A DNA stretch of 10,920 bases from Planctomycetia bacterium (GCA_005778045.1 SXKQ01000209.1:1-10920); one strand, 5' to 3'; numbered from the stretch's first letter, positions 1 through 8,787 are shown. Notes: generated from the sequence alone by a model not told the origin. Made by a program: numbers and translations.

Positions 1-850
1 GCGTGCGCACCCAGCGGCGCTCGAGCCACTCCAGCGCCGCCGGCCAGCCGCAGCCCGCGAGCGCGCGTGCCGCGCCCGAGCCGCGCGGCCGCTCGGGATA
101 GCGCTCAACGTCGCGACACCAGTCGAGCACGAGCTCGTGTGTCTGCTTGCCGCCGAGGTCCGGCTGCCAGCCGATGCGCACGAAGGGATGCGCGCCGTCG
201 AAACCATGCCCCTCGAAGCTCACGCGCAAGTCGACGAGCGCGCGCGCAAGTACCAGCTCGAACGGTCCGCTGCGCACCGCCCCACGTTCGGCGCGGGATG
301 GCACCTTCCCGGCGAGCATCTCCACGTACAGGGCAGGATCGACCGAGATCCCGAGCTCGACATCGCGCGCGAGATCGGTGTGAAACGTCGGAGCATGGCG
401 TGCGAGTCGCTCGATCAGCGCCTCGGGTGTCGTCGATCCGGGCGCGAGTGACACGACACCGCGCGAACGGCCCGCGATCTCGCGCACCAAGCGCTCGTCC
501 TTCCAGGGCGCGAGTTCGCCGCCGAACCAGCGCAGCGCGAGCGCCGTGAACGCCTCGTTCCCCAGCCGCGCGAGCTCCGGGTCCGAGTCGGCCGCGAACA
601 GCAGTGCGAGCTCGAAGTGACGCTCGTCCGAGCCGAGCGCGCGAGCGAGTCGCGTGCGCTCCTCGACGCCGCCGTTTCGGACGGCCTCCGCCGCGAGGGC
701 GAAGTCCTCGGGTCGCAGGTGGACCGCGAGCCAGCGCTCGGCCGCGAGCCGCTCGGCGGCGGCAGCCGAGGAGAGGCGCGCCAGCGCACCCGAGACGTCC
801 TCGGGCATGCCGAGACAAGCGAGCACGGCGAGGACGAACTGGGGCCACAT
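1..850 (-). CDS. Helical-repeat (HEAT-like) protein, 5' part only, truncated by left edge
   Basis: An uninterrupted minus-strand frame runs from ATG at 850-848 off the left edge, giving 283 codons with no stop. It begins MWPQFVLAVLACLG, a short hydrophobic stretch without basic residues, so a signal peptide is doubtful. Residues of about 20-115 read as paired amphipathic helices rich in Ala, Leu, Arg and Glu (for example ALARLSSAAAAERLAAERW), resembling HEAT-type repeats. The later part is a mixed, Trp-containing domain (FVRIGWQPDLGG, LVLDWCRDVERYP) that I do not recognise. A GTG at 862-860 is in frame but overlaps a TANNNT element (868-861), so ATG 850 is preferred. The gene is divergent from the carboxylase operon. 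The two other minus-strand frames here give Arg/Ala/Ser-rich low-complexity translations typical of shadows. Function is unknown; a scaffold or protein-interaction role is only a guess from the repeats. Confidence 0.75.
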   Translation of the reverse strand, partial: MWPQFVLAVLACLGMPEDVSGALARLSSAAAAERLAAERWLAVHLRPEDFALAAEAVRNGGVEERTRLARALGSDERHFELALLFAADSDPELARLGNEAFTALALRWFGGELAPWKDERLVREIAGRSRGVVSLAPGSTTPEALIERLARHAPTFHTDLARDVELGISVDPALYVEMLAGKVPSRAERGAVRSGPFELVLARALVDLRVSFEGHGFDGAHPFVRIGWQPDLGGKQTHELVLDWCRDVERYPERPRGSGAARALAGCGWPAALEWLERRWVRT

Positions 851-860
851 CGAGGCCGTC

Positions 861-868
861 ACCTTAGC
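861..868 (-). promoter_or_regulatory. Putative -10 element for the left-edge gene
   Basis: GCTAAGGT on the minus strand contains TAAGGT (TANNNT). It ends 10 bases before the ATG at 850, so the predicted transcript would start only a few bases upstream of that ATG or on it. It matches the GCTANNNT elements found before three other genes in this window. No convincing -35 box is visible. Confidence 0.45.
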
Positions 869-986
869 GCATCCGAGGCCAGTCCCGGGCCACTCGGCGC
901 ACCGGGCCCGCGCCCATTCCAGTCGCTCGCCCGCCACGACCGAACTGCCCTGTCCTGCCCCTCGGGCGCATTCCATTGCGGGCGCT

Positions 987-994
987 GCTAACCT
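987..994 (+). promoter_or_regulatory. Putative -10 element of the acyl-CoA carboxylase operon
   Basis: GCTAACCT (TANNNT core at 989-994) ends 12 bases before the ATG at 1007. The bases between are pyrimidine-rich (CCCCCTCCAACC) and contain no Shine-Dalgarno sequence, which fits a leaderless or very short leader transcript. No clear -35 hexamer is found at the usual spacing. The remainder of the 156-base divergent gap (851-1006) shows nothing else recognisable. Confidence 0.45.
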
Positions 995-1006
995 CCCCCT
1001 CCAACC

Positions 1007-2365
1007 ATGTTCCGACGCCTTCTCATCGCCAACCGCGGCGAGGTGGCCGTGCGCGTTGCGCGCGCGTGCCGCGACCTCGGCATCTCCCCCGTCGGCGTCG
1101 CCTCCGAGTCCGATCTCGGCGCGCGCTGGCTCGCCTGCATGGATGACGTGGTGTGCCTCGGGCCCTCGGCCTCGCGCGAGAGCTACCTGCGCATGGACCG
1201 CGTCGTGCAAGCGGCGCTGCAGCAGGGCTGTTCGGCACTGCATCCCGGCTGGGGATTCCTGAGCGAGAACCCGCGCTTCGCGGCGCTCTGCGAGCAGCAC
1301 GGCGTGACCTTCGTCGGTCCGCCGAGCACGGCCATGGACGTGATGGGGCGCAAGGCGCCCGCCAAGGCCGCGATGCGCGCAGCGGGCGTGCCCGTGATCC
1401 CGGGCTCGATCGGTCTGCTCGCCTCGGTCGACGATGCCGTCGCGTGCGCGCGCGAGGTGGGCTATCCCGTGATCCTCAAGGCGGATGCCGGCGGCGGAGG
1501 TCGCGGCATGCGCAGGTGCTTCGACGAGGCGCAGGTGCGCAGCGCGTTCGTGCAGGCCTCGGCGGAAGCGGAGAGCGCCTTCGGCAGTGGTGCCCTGTAC
1601 CTCGAGAAGTACCTCGAGGGCGGACGTCACATCGAGGTGCAGGTGATGGCCGATCGCTTCGGCAACTGCATCCACGTCGGCGAGCGCGAGTGCTCCGTGC
1701 AGCGCAATCACCAGAAGCTCGTCGAGGAGAGCCCGAGCCCGGCGCTCGACGCGCCGACGCGCGCGCGCATCGGCGAGATCGCGGTGCGCGCGGCGCGCTC
1801 CATCGGCTACGTCGGCGCCGGAACGATCGAGTTCCTGCGCGCCGACGACGGCGCCATCCACTTCATGGAGATGATCACGCGCCTGCAGGTCGAGCACGGC
1901 GTCAGCGAGCTCGCGAGCGGGCTCGATCTCGTGCACTTGCAGCTGCAGGTCGCCGCCAACGGGCGTCTGCCGGTCGCACAGCCGGCGGTGAGGCTCGCGG
2001 GCAGCGCGATCGAGGTGCGCATCAACGCCGAAGATCCCGCGAACGGCTTCCGCCCATCGCCCGGAACGCTCACGGCCTTCGAGTTCCCGCGCGATCTCGG
2101 CCCCGGCACGATCCGCGTCGACACGCACATGCAGGCCGGCGACTCGGTCTCGCCTCACTATGACTCGCTGATCGCCAAGGTGATCGCCCATGCGCCCACG
2201 CGCGAGGGCGCGATCGAGACGTTGCTCGCCTGCCTGCGCCGCGCGCGCGTCGAGGGCGTCGCGACGACCTTGCCGCTGCACCTCGCGGTGCTCGACTCGC
2301 GCGAGTTCCGCGCGGGAACGTACGACACGCGCTCGATTCCCGGCTGGCCCGCTTCCGCACGCTAG
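1007..2365 (+). CDS. accC: Biotin carboxylase subunit of a biotin-dependent acyl-CoA carboxylase
   Basis: This 452-residue protein is the length of a stand-alone biotin carboxylase (about 450 residues), with no fused biotin domain. It should use ATP and bicarbonate to carboxylate biotin on the carrier encoded two genes downstream. Visible family features in order: N-terminal [23 protein letters not shown] (79-88); K116 in [25 protein letters not shown] (155-169), the ATP-grasp lysine and glycine loop; [14 protein letters not shown] (200-213); [12 protein letters not shown] (227-237); GTIEFL (272-277); the active-site segment [16 protein letters not shown] (287-301 region); and [10 protein letters not shown] with R338. 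The oddity is residue 290: families normally read EMNTR, but this gene has ATC (Ile, 1874-1876) in place of Asn, and EHGV replaces the usual EHPV. The other catalytic residues I can place are intact (K116, the ATP-grasp lysine, E288, R292, Q294, E296, R338). The start at 1007 gives a canonical N-terminus. The carboxylated substrate cannot be told from this subunit. Confidence 0.95.
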   Translation: MFRRLLIANRGEVAVRVARACRDLGISPVGVASESDLGARWLACMDDVVCLGPSASRESYLRMDRVVQAALQQGCSALHPGWGFLSENPRFAALCEQHGVTFVGPPSTAMDVMGRKAPAKAAMRAAGVPVIPGSIGLLASVDDAVACAREVGYPVILKADAGGGGRGMRRCFDEAQVRSAFVQASAEAESAFGSGALYLEKYLEGGRHIEVQVMADRFGNCIHVGERECSVQRNHQKLVEESPSPALDAPTRARIGEIAVRAARSIGYVGAGTIEFLRADDGAIHFMEMITRLQVEHGVSELASGLDLVHLQLQVAANGRLPVAQPAVRLAGSAIEVRINAEDPANGFRPSPGTLTAFEFPRDLGPGTIRVDTHMQAGDSVSPHYDSLIAKVIAHAPTREGAIETLLACLRRARVEGVATTLPLHLAVLDSREFRAGTYDTRSIPGWPASAR

Positions 2366-2368
2366 GAG
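2363..2368 (+). promoter_or_regulatory. Shine-Dalgarno overlapping the accC stop
   Basis: TAGGAG overlaps the accC stop codon and lies 11 bases before the ATG at 2380. It is a modest but recognisable ribosome binding site for the carboxyltransferase gene, consistent with translation from the shared operon message. Confidence 0.4.
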
Positions 2369-2379
2369 CCCCGCATCCC

Positions 2380-4103
<1,724 letters not shown>

Positions 4104-4107
<4 letters not shown>

Positions 4108-4682
4108 GGGCCGAGATCCTGTACCTGCGCGCGAGGTCCGAGGGCGAGCACGTGCTGCTCGAGTGCCCCGGTGTGGGACTGTTCACGAACGCCGCGCGCG
4201 ATGGAATGGCGTTGGTCGCCGGAGAGTGCGCGGGCACGCTGCTCACGCTTGGCCGCGCGTACGAGCTGCGTGTGCCGGACGACGTCGCCGGCCTCGTCGA
4301 TGGCGACCTGCACGAGCGCGTGCGAGCTCCGGTCGGCTTCGGCACCGCGCTCTACCGCCTGCGTCCTCTCGCGGGCGCGTCTTCAAGGTCCGGACGCGTC
4401 GCGGCCTCCGAATCCGCGAGCGGCGCGCCGCTCTTCCGCTCGCCCTCCGCGGGCCGCTTCTGGCATCGCTCCGCGCCGGGCGAGCCGGCGCTCGTCAGCA
4501 CCGGAGACCTGATCGAGGCTGGCCGCGCGATCGGCCTCGTCGAGGTGATGAAGACCTTCACGCTCGTCCACTACCAGCCCTCGGGCGGACTGCCGGCGCG
4601 TGCGCGCGTCGTGCGCGTGCTCGTTGCAGACGGGGCGGAAGTCGCCGAAAAGGCTCCGCTCCTCGAGCTCGCGCCCGAGTAG
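4104..4682 (+). CDS. Biotin carboxyl carrier protein with two barrel-sandwich-like domains
   Basis: This 192-residue protein carries the biotin that shuttles between the two enzymes encoded upstream. The C-terminal domain (about 113-192) is AccB-like: [16 protein letters not shown] aligns with the usual SPMVGTFY thumb-containing start, and VEVMKTFTL (146-154) holds the predicted biotinyl lysine K150. The common motif is (A/V)MKM, so MKT is a variant. The N-terminal part (about 18-90) looks like a second copy: [20 protein letters not shown] aligns with [14 protein letters not shown] plus the following segment, with R51 where the lysine should be, and both copies end in similar strands (TALYRLRP versus PLLELAP). 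A Ser/Ala/Arg-rich linker (about 91-112) separates them. The start ATG overlaps the upstream TGA as ATGA. Identification as a biotin carrier is firm from K150 and operon context. The duplication is my reading of the pattern. Biotinylation requires a BirA ligase not present here. Confidence 0.88.
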
Positions 4683-4690
4683 CGCGCGCC

Positions 4691-5329
4691 TCACTGACGG
4701 TCGAACACGTAGGCGCCCTTCACGGCGCCCCAGATCTGCTTGCCGGACTTGTCGTAGCCACGATCCCACGACGTGAGCGAAGTGGCGCCCACGACGACCT
4801 CGCTGGTCGCATAGGCGGCGCCGTTGAGCGTCGAGATGCAATCACTCGCATGCGTCGAGCCGCGCCATGAGTCGCCTTCGCGCCGCAGATAGACCGTGCA
4901 ACCCTCGCGCTGCACGAGCACCTCCGGAGAGAGCGCCGCGAAGCGCGCGGGCTCGCTCCACGCGCCCGCGTACTCGAGCGCGACGCCTGGCAACTCGAAC
5001 ACATGGCTCGCGGTCGAGCCATCGGCGCTCGGCTGCACGCAGTAGATGCGCTGGCGGTACGGGCGCTCGAGCGCGCTGGCCATGGCCTGCTCGACGTACA
5101 GCCAGCAGCCGTCCTCGCGCTCGGGCCAGATGCGCGTCATGTGCAGCCGAACGTCGCGGAACTCCGGGTCCGCGAGCGACTGGGTCTGGCTCGAGTAGCT
5201 CCCCACCATGCGCTCCCCGAGGACGAGAGCCTCCTCGAGTGGCGACGGGGTGCGCGGCGCGGGAGCGGCGCAGGCGAGCAGTGCGACGAGCAGGCAGGAG
5301 CCGAGGCGAGCGAGATGGATTCGATTCAT
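4691..5329 (-). CDS. CpcT/CpeT-family chromophore-lyase-like lipoprotein
   Basis: This 212-residue protein starts with a lipoprotein signal (MNRIHLARLGSCLLVALLAC): a basic n-region, a hydrophobic core and a lipobox ending at C20. It is followed by Ala rather than Asp, which suggests the outer membrane in a diderm. The mature part has marks of the CpcT/CpeT family (PF06206): MVGSYSSQTQSLADPEF (41-57), RLHMTRIWPER (61-71), WLYVEQAM (76-83), PYRQRIY (90-96), LVQREGCTVYLRR (138-150), LNGAAYATSEV (168-178) and SWDRGYDKSGKQIWGAVKG (187-205). In cyanobacteria these proteins attach bilins to phycobiliproteins. Here no phycobilisome gene is in sight, and the lipoprotein anchor suggests a different job, perhaps binding another lipophilic ligand; that is speculation. 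The frame stays open well upstream of 5329, but the signal peptide fixes this ATG. It is convergent with the carboxylase operon, 8 bases away. Confidence 0.85.
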   Translation of the reverse strand: MNRIHLARLGSCLLVALLACAAPAPRTPSPLEEALVLGERMVGSYSSQTQSLADPEFRDVRLHMTRIWPEREDGCWLYVEQAMASALERPYRQRIYCVQPSADGSTASHVFELPGVALEYAGAWSEPARFAALSPEVLVQREGCTVYLRREGDSWRGSTHASDCISTLNGAAYATSEVVVGATSLTSWDRGYDKSGKQIWGAVKGAYVFDRQ

Positions 5330-5364
5330 GGAGGAGCTCTTGGATCGGTCCGATGAGCCGCCTG

Positions 5365-5370
5365 AGGGTA
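5365..5370 (-). promoter_or_regulatory. Putative -10 element for the CpcT-like lipoprotein gene
   Basis: TACCCT (TANNNT) on the minus strand lies 35 bases before the ATG at 5329, which would give an ordinary leader of nearly 30 bases. The leader ends in CAAGAGCTCCTCC with no good Shine-Dalgarno. This is a weak prediction based on the element alone. Confidence 0.3.
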
Positions 5371-5441
5371 ACGAAGCTTCCCGCGCGGCACCCCAAATCC
5401 GCTCCGATCGTTCAGGGCGCCTTCGATTCGTTCGAGCGGGG

Positions 5442-5470
5442 TTGAAAGCGAGCCCGCCGCGGACGATCCT
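5442..5470 (+). promoter_or_regulatory. Putative sigma70-type promoter of the YfcH-like gene
   Basis: TTGAAA (5442-5447) and GATCCT (5465-5470) are separated by 17 bases. The downstream box ends 7 bases before the ATG at 5478, so a transcript would begin at or next to the start codon. There is no Shine-Dalgarno in CCGGCCC before the ATG. Confidence 0.45.
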
Positions 5471-5477
5471 CCGGCCC

Positions 5478-6365
5478 ATGACCCAACGCATCCTCATCGT
5501 GGGCGGGACCGGCTTCATTGGCACGCGTCTGCGGCAGATGATCATCGACCGCGGCGGCAAGGTCGTGGTCGCGTCACGCAACCCCTCGGGCCGGCCCGTC
5601 ATGGCGGGCGTCGAGTACGTGATGATGCCAACGGACCTCTCGGGCTTCGACGCGGTCGTGAACCTCGCCGGTGAGCCGGTGTTCGGCAAGCGCTGGAGCG
5701 ACGCGGTCAAGGCCGAGATCCGCGCCAGTCGCGTCGACGGCACGCGCAAGCTCATCGAGGCGATGAAAAGCGGAGCCACGCGTCCGAAGGTGCTCGTGAA
5801 CGCCTCGGCTATCGGCATGTACGGCGATCAGGGCGAGCGGCTGCTGCCCGAGAGCGCGAAGGCGGGCGGGGACTACTTGGCCGAAGTCTGCACCGCGTGG
5901 GAGCGCGAGGCGGACCGCGCCGGCGAGCTCGGTGTGCGCGTGGTCAAGCTGCGCATCGGCATCGTGCTCGGCCCCGGCGGCGCGCTGAAGCAGATGCTGC
6001 CGCCCTTCAGGCTCGGCCTCGGGGGGCCCATCGGTTCCGGCGCCCACTGGATGAGCTGGATCCACATCGACGACTTGTGCGGCTTGATCCTGCACGCCTT
6101 GCGCGACGAGACGGTCAGCGGAGCAGTGAACGCCGTCGCACCCGGTGCCTGCACGAACAAGGACTTCACCAAGGCGCTCGGGCGCGCGCTCTCGCGGCCG
6201 GCTTTCTTCCCGGTTCCACCCGTCATGCTCAAGCTGATGTTCGGCTCCGGCGCGGCTTCGGTCCTGACCGCGAGCCAGCGCTGCGTGCCGGAGCGAGCGC
6301 TCAAGTCCGGTTACGCGTTCAAGTACGCGGACGTCGACGGCGCCCTGCGCGCCATACTCTCCTGA
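5478..6365 (+). CDS. TIGR01777-type (YfcH/SDR39U1) NAD(P)-binding epimerase-like protein
   Basis: This 295-residue protein is close to the 297 of E. coli YfcH. It is an extended short-chain dehydrogenase: MTQRILIVGGTGFIGTRL carries the Rossmann GxxGxxG (G9, G12, G15), then VNLAGEPV (61-68), KRWSDAVKAEIRASRVDGT (71-89), NASAIGMYGDQGERLLPE (108-125), the second-half motif WMSWIHIDDL (191-200), and a C-terminal DUF1731-like segment with TASQRCVPERALKSGYAFKY (264-283). Members are called nucleoside-diphosphate-sugar epimerases by homology, but the true substrate is not known to me for any close relative. The usual SDR YxxxK pair is not obvious, as is normal in this group. The frame is open further upstream, but the start at 5478 matches the family N-terminus and the promoter position. 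It is divergent from the lipoprotein gene (148-base gap) and convergent with the membrane protein gene. Confidence 0.92.
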   Translation: MTQRILIVGGTGFIGTRLRQMIIDRGGKVVVASRNPSGRPVMAGVEYVMMPTDLSGFDAVVNLAGEPVFGKRWSDAVKAEIRASRVDGTRKLIEAMKSGATRPKVLVNASAIGMYGDQGERLLPESAKAGGDYLAEVCTAWEREADRAGELGVRVVKLRIGIVLGPGGALKQMLPPFRLGLGGPIGSGAHWMSWIHIDDLCGLILHALRDETVSGAVNAVAPGACTNKDFTKALGRALSRPAFFPVPPVMLKLMFGSGAASVLTASQRCVPERALKSGYAFKYADVDGALRAILS

Positions 6366-6374
6366 GCGCTCAGG
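6361..6374. repeat. 14-base perfect palindrome spanning two convergent stop codons
   Basis: CCTGAGCGCTCAGG equals its own reverse complement. It contains the TGA stop of the plus-strand gene (6363-6365) and, symmetrically, the TGA stop of the minus-strand gene (6372-6370). As RNA it can fold only into a short 5-bp stem with a GCGC loop and has no T tract, so a classical intrinsic terminator is not supported. Confidence 0.6.
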
Positions 6375-8346
6375 GACGCGGCACGCGGTAGAGATCCGCG
6401 CGCTCGCCGTCGACGACACACGGCAGCTGCAACGGCGTGTCCTCTGGGGAGACGACGAGCTCGAAGTCGTACTTCTCCGCGAGCTCGCCCCAGCGCGCCG
6501 CGCTGCGCTCGCGCCACACGCCCGACCAGTGCGGATGGGTGAGCTTCAGTCGCTCCCCGCCGGAAATGGCGAGCACAGCACCGGAGTCCGTGTAGTCGAT
6601 CTCGAAGAAGTCCTTCACCATCTGGCTGATGGCCGCGCCCAGCTCGGGCGTGTAGGTCAGCATCCACAGCGTCTCGGTCTCGATCAGCACCGGATGCGCT
6701 GTCTTCTGCTGCATCTCGAGCCGCACCCAGGCGGCCGTGACGAGCGGCTCCTCGGGCGCCACGTTGGTGTCCATCCAAGCGATCATGCGTCGATCGTCGC
6801 GCGAGAGTACGTCGCAGCGGAAATGCTTGCCGAAGTCGGCGTGACGAGTCGGGATGTTCGCACCCGCCGCGAGCATGCCGCCCATGAGTGCAAGTCCGGG
6901 TGCTGCACGCGTCGCGACAGCGAGCATCGGGTCGCGCAGAGCGCGCGACGCGAGCGCGAACAGAACCGCGAGCACGAAGCCGGCACCCAGTGCAAGGTGG
7001 CGCGGCGGCTGCGGATACTCGAGACCAAAGATCAAGCAGGCTGCGGCGAATGCGAGCGTGCAACCGATGGCCGTGCGGCGCGCAACGGGCCACGCACACG
7101 CACCGGCACCGAGCACGCAACCCCAGACGAAGGCCAGCACGTGGTCCCGCACGGTCCAGGGCCCGCGGAACCACAGCCACACCGCGAGCGCCACCGCTGC
7201 CATGCCGGCCAGCGTCCACAGAGCAGCGCGTGCGGGCGCCGCGAGTCGATCGAGGGCTCGCTGCCACGCGATGACGGTCAGCGGCACGAGCAGGATCGTC
7301 GAGACGTTGGTGACGCGCGAGGGCATCGCCATCAGCACGAAGTGCGGCAGAACTTCAAGCCGCTGGAGGGCGGTCCCAGCCAACGTGTAGCCCCATGCGA
7401 CGAGCGCGAGCACCAGTCCCCAGCGCGCCGCCGCGTCGGCGCCATTGGAGCGCTCGCCGAGCTCGCGGCCGCCGCGCAGGACGGCCAGCGCGAGCCCGAC
7501 GAGCGCGAGCCCGTGCGCGAAGTAGCCAAAGAGCGTGAAGTCCGGAACCTGGCGGTGGAAGTCGGTGAGCGCCACGAACCCGAAGGCCGCCGCCGGATCG
7601 CCTCCCGGCGCCGCGTAGGGGCCAGTGGCGACCGCTGGCTCGATGCCTACGCGCGTCCGCCAATAGAACAACGCGCAGACGGCCATCCCGAGTCCGACCG
7701 CCACGAGCGCGCTCCGCAGCTCCCGCCCGCGCGGCCGGCCGCGCGCGAGCCCGAGGTAGAGCCACGTGAAGAGCAGGAGCGGCGGGAAGACTCCCGCGTG
7801 CAGCATCGGCATCGCGCCGGTCAGGAGGCCCGCCGTGCGCCAAGCTCCACCGATCCACGCCACGGCGACGAGCACGACGAGCGACTGCCCGATCTGGCCA
7901 TGGCTGTAGATGTCGGGGAAGACGAGCACCGGATAGAGGCCGTCGTAGACGCAGGGAGCCTCCAGCGCGGCGAGTACAGCGGCGGCGATCGCGAGGGACG
8001 TGCGCCGCGTGAAGCACAGGGCGGCTGCGTAGGGAGCGAAGAGCGCGAGGAACAGCGCGAGACCGTTGCGCCCGAGCGAGATCGCGTCGCGATGCACGCC
8101 CCATTCGAGTGCCCACGCGGTGACATGGTTCCCGAGGCTGAACGCGCGCTCGTAGAAATGGACATGGGGATGGCCCGCGGGATACGGCGGCAGCTCTGCG
8201 AGGACCGCTCCGGAACCGAGCGTCTCGTCAGCCACGATCGGATTGACGAACGCGGAGGCGCACACGAACACGAGCAGCGCGAGAGCCCCGCCCAGCAGGG
8301 CCGGTCGCAGCCCGTGCAGGCCGTCGGTGCGGGGCTCGAAGCTCAC
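6370..8346 (-). CDS. Large polytopic membrane protein with C-terminal soluble domain, GT-C-like
   Basis: This 658-residue protein has about 14 hydrophobic segments, near residues 14-34, 96-113, 117-135, 153-168, 186-201, 211-229, 273-291, 307-327, 345-362, 374-393, 402-421, 425-441, 450-468 and 479-496, followed by a soluble region from about 500 to 658. The first loop has acidic VADETLG (38-44) and a His-rich stretch PAGHPHVHFYERAFSLGNH (56-74). An acidic residue in the first external loop is typical of GT-C glycosyltransferases. The soluble tail (RMIAWMDTNVAPEEPLV, HPVLIETETLW, DLYRVP) resembles the tails of bacterial polytopic proteins of that architecture, such as those annotated DUF6798; this is from memory. 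No reaction or sugar can be assigned. It begins with GTG at 8346, 10 bases after the CoA-binding gene, with only a weak GTGAG-type site, and is probably co-transcribed. A plus-strand open frame of similar length overlies it and is rejected as a shadow. Confidence 0.85.
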   Translation of the reverse strand: MSFEPRTDGLHGLRPALLGGALALLVFVCASAFVNPIVADETLGSGAVLAELPPYPAGHPHVHFYERAFSLGNHVTAWALEWGVHRDAISLGRNGLALFLALFAPYAAALCFTRRTSLAIAAAVLAALEAPCVYDGLYPVLVFPDIYSHGQIGQSLVVLVAVAWIGGAWRTAGLLTGAMPMLHAGVFPPLLLFTWLYLGLARGRPRGRELRSALVAVGLGMAVCALFYWRTRVGIEPAVATGPYAAPGGDPAAAFGFVALTDFHRQVPDFTLFGYFAHGLALVGLALAVLRGGRELGERSNGADAAARWGLVLALVAWGYTLAGTALQRLEVLPHFVLMAMPSRVTNVSTILLVPLTVIAWQRALDRLAAPARAALWTLAGMAAVALAVWLWFRGPWTVRDHVLAFVWGCVLGAGACAWPVARRTAIGCTLAFAAACLIFGLEYPQPPRHLALGAGFVLAVLFALASRALRDPMLAVATRAAPGLALMGGMLAAGANIPTRHADFGKHFRCDVLSRDDRRMIAWMDTNVAPEEPLVTAAWVRLEMQQKTAHPVLIETETLWMLTYTPELGAAISQMVKDFFEIDYTDSGAVLAISGGERLKLTHPHWSGVWRERSAARWGELAEKYDFELVVSPEDTPLQLPCVVDGERADLYRVPRP

Positions 8347-8356
8347 GATCTCACGC

Positions 8357-8758
8357 TCACTCGCGGTAGCCGAGCGAGACCAGCAGACACGGACCGCCGG
8401 CGATCACGCTCGCTCCGGCCGCGCGCGCGGCCGCGATCGCCGTCGCGCTCTCGGCACCCGGCTGCATCCAGAAGCGCCGGATGCCGCGCACGATCGCTGC
8501 CGTGACGAAACGCTGGGTGATCGGAGGAGGGGTGATGATCGAGAGCCCGTGCACTCCTTCGAACAAATCCGCGACGCTGGCGACGCAGGCCACGCCCTCG
8601 ATCTCGCGCTCGCTCGGGTGCACCACCTGCACCGGCCGTGCGTGCTGCAGGTAGCAGCGCAGCACCTTGTTGCCGTACTTCGAGCGATCGACCGAAGCGC
8701 CCACGACCGCGTGCGGTGAGCCGGACAGGAAGTCTTCGATCTGCTGACGAATCTCCAT
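8357..8758 (-). CDS. YccU-type CoA-binding domain protein
   Basis: This 133-residue single-domain protein of the CoA_binding_2 type (PF13380, YccU group) has a small Rossmann-like fold that binds CoA as in the succinyl-CoA synthetase alpha N-domain. Family marks: AVVGASVDRSKYGNKVLRCY (17-36), VHPSEREIEGVACVASV (46-62), LSIITPPPIT (72-81), RRFWMQPGAES (94-104) and GGPCLLVSLG (121-130). The cellular role of this family is poorly known, though it is often linked to CoA or acyl-CoA sensing. The start at 8758 (inside CCATGG) matches the family N-terminus; the frame is open further upstream, into the divergent nth gene. It leads a two-gene unit with the large membrane protein. Confidence 0.92.
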   Translation of the reverse strand: MEIRQQIEDFLSGSPHAVVGASVDRSKYGNKVLRCYLQHARPVQVVHPSEREIEGVACVASVADLFEGVHGLSIITPPPITQRFVTAAIVRGIRRFWMQPGAESATAIAAARAAGASVIAGGPCLLVSLGYRE

Positions 8759-8787
8759 GGCCTTGTTTCTCGTCACCCTGAGCAAAG

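Noticed and set aside
105..848. Minus-strand frame of 247 codons at the left edge
   Set aside because: It is Arg/Ala-rich low complexity. A different minus-strand frame (1-850) has balanced composition and helical-repeat character.
4682..4691. GC-rich run between the carboxylase operon and the lipoprotein gene as a terminator
   Set aside because: GCGCGCGCC is too short for a stable stem-loop and has no T tract on either strand.
5330..5818. N-terminal extension of the CpcT-like lipoprotein gene
   Set aside because: The extra residues run antisense through the YfcH-like gene and would bury the lipoprotein signal peptide inside the protein.
5574..6419. Minus-strand open frame of 281 codons inside the YfcH-like gene
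   Set aside because: It is antisense to a gene with clear Rossmann and DUF1731-like motifs, and its composition is that of a shadow.
6529..8505. Plus-strand open frame of 658 codons antisense to the membrane protein gene
   Set aside because: Its translation is Arg/Glu/Gln/His-rich and repetitive with no family motifs, while the minus strand encodes a coherent multi-spanning protein. High GC keeps shadow frames open.
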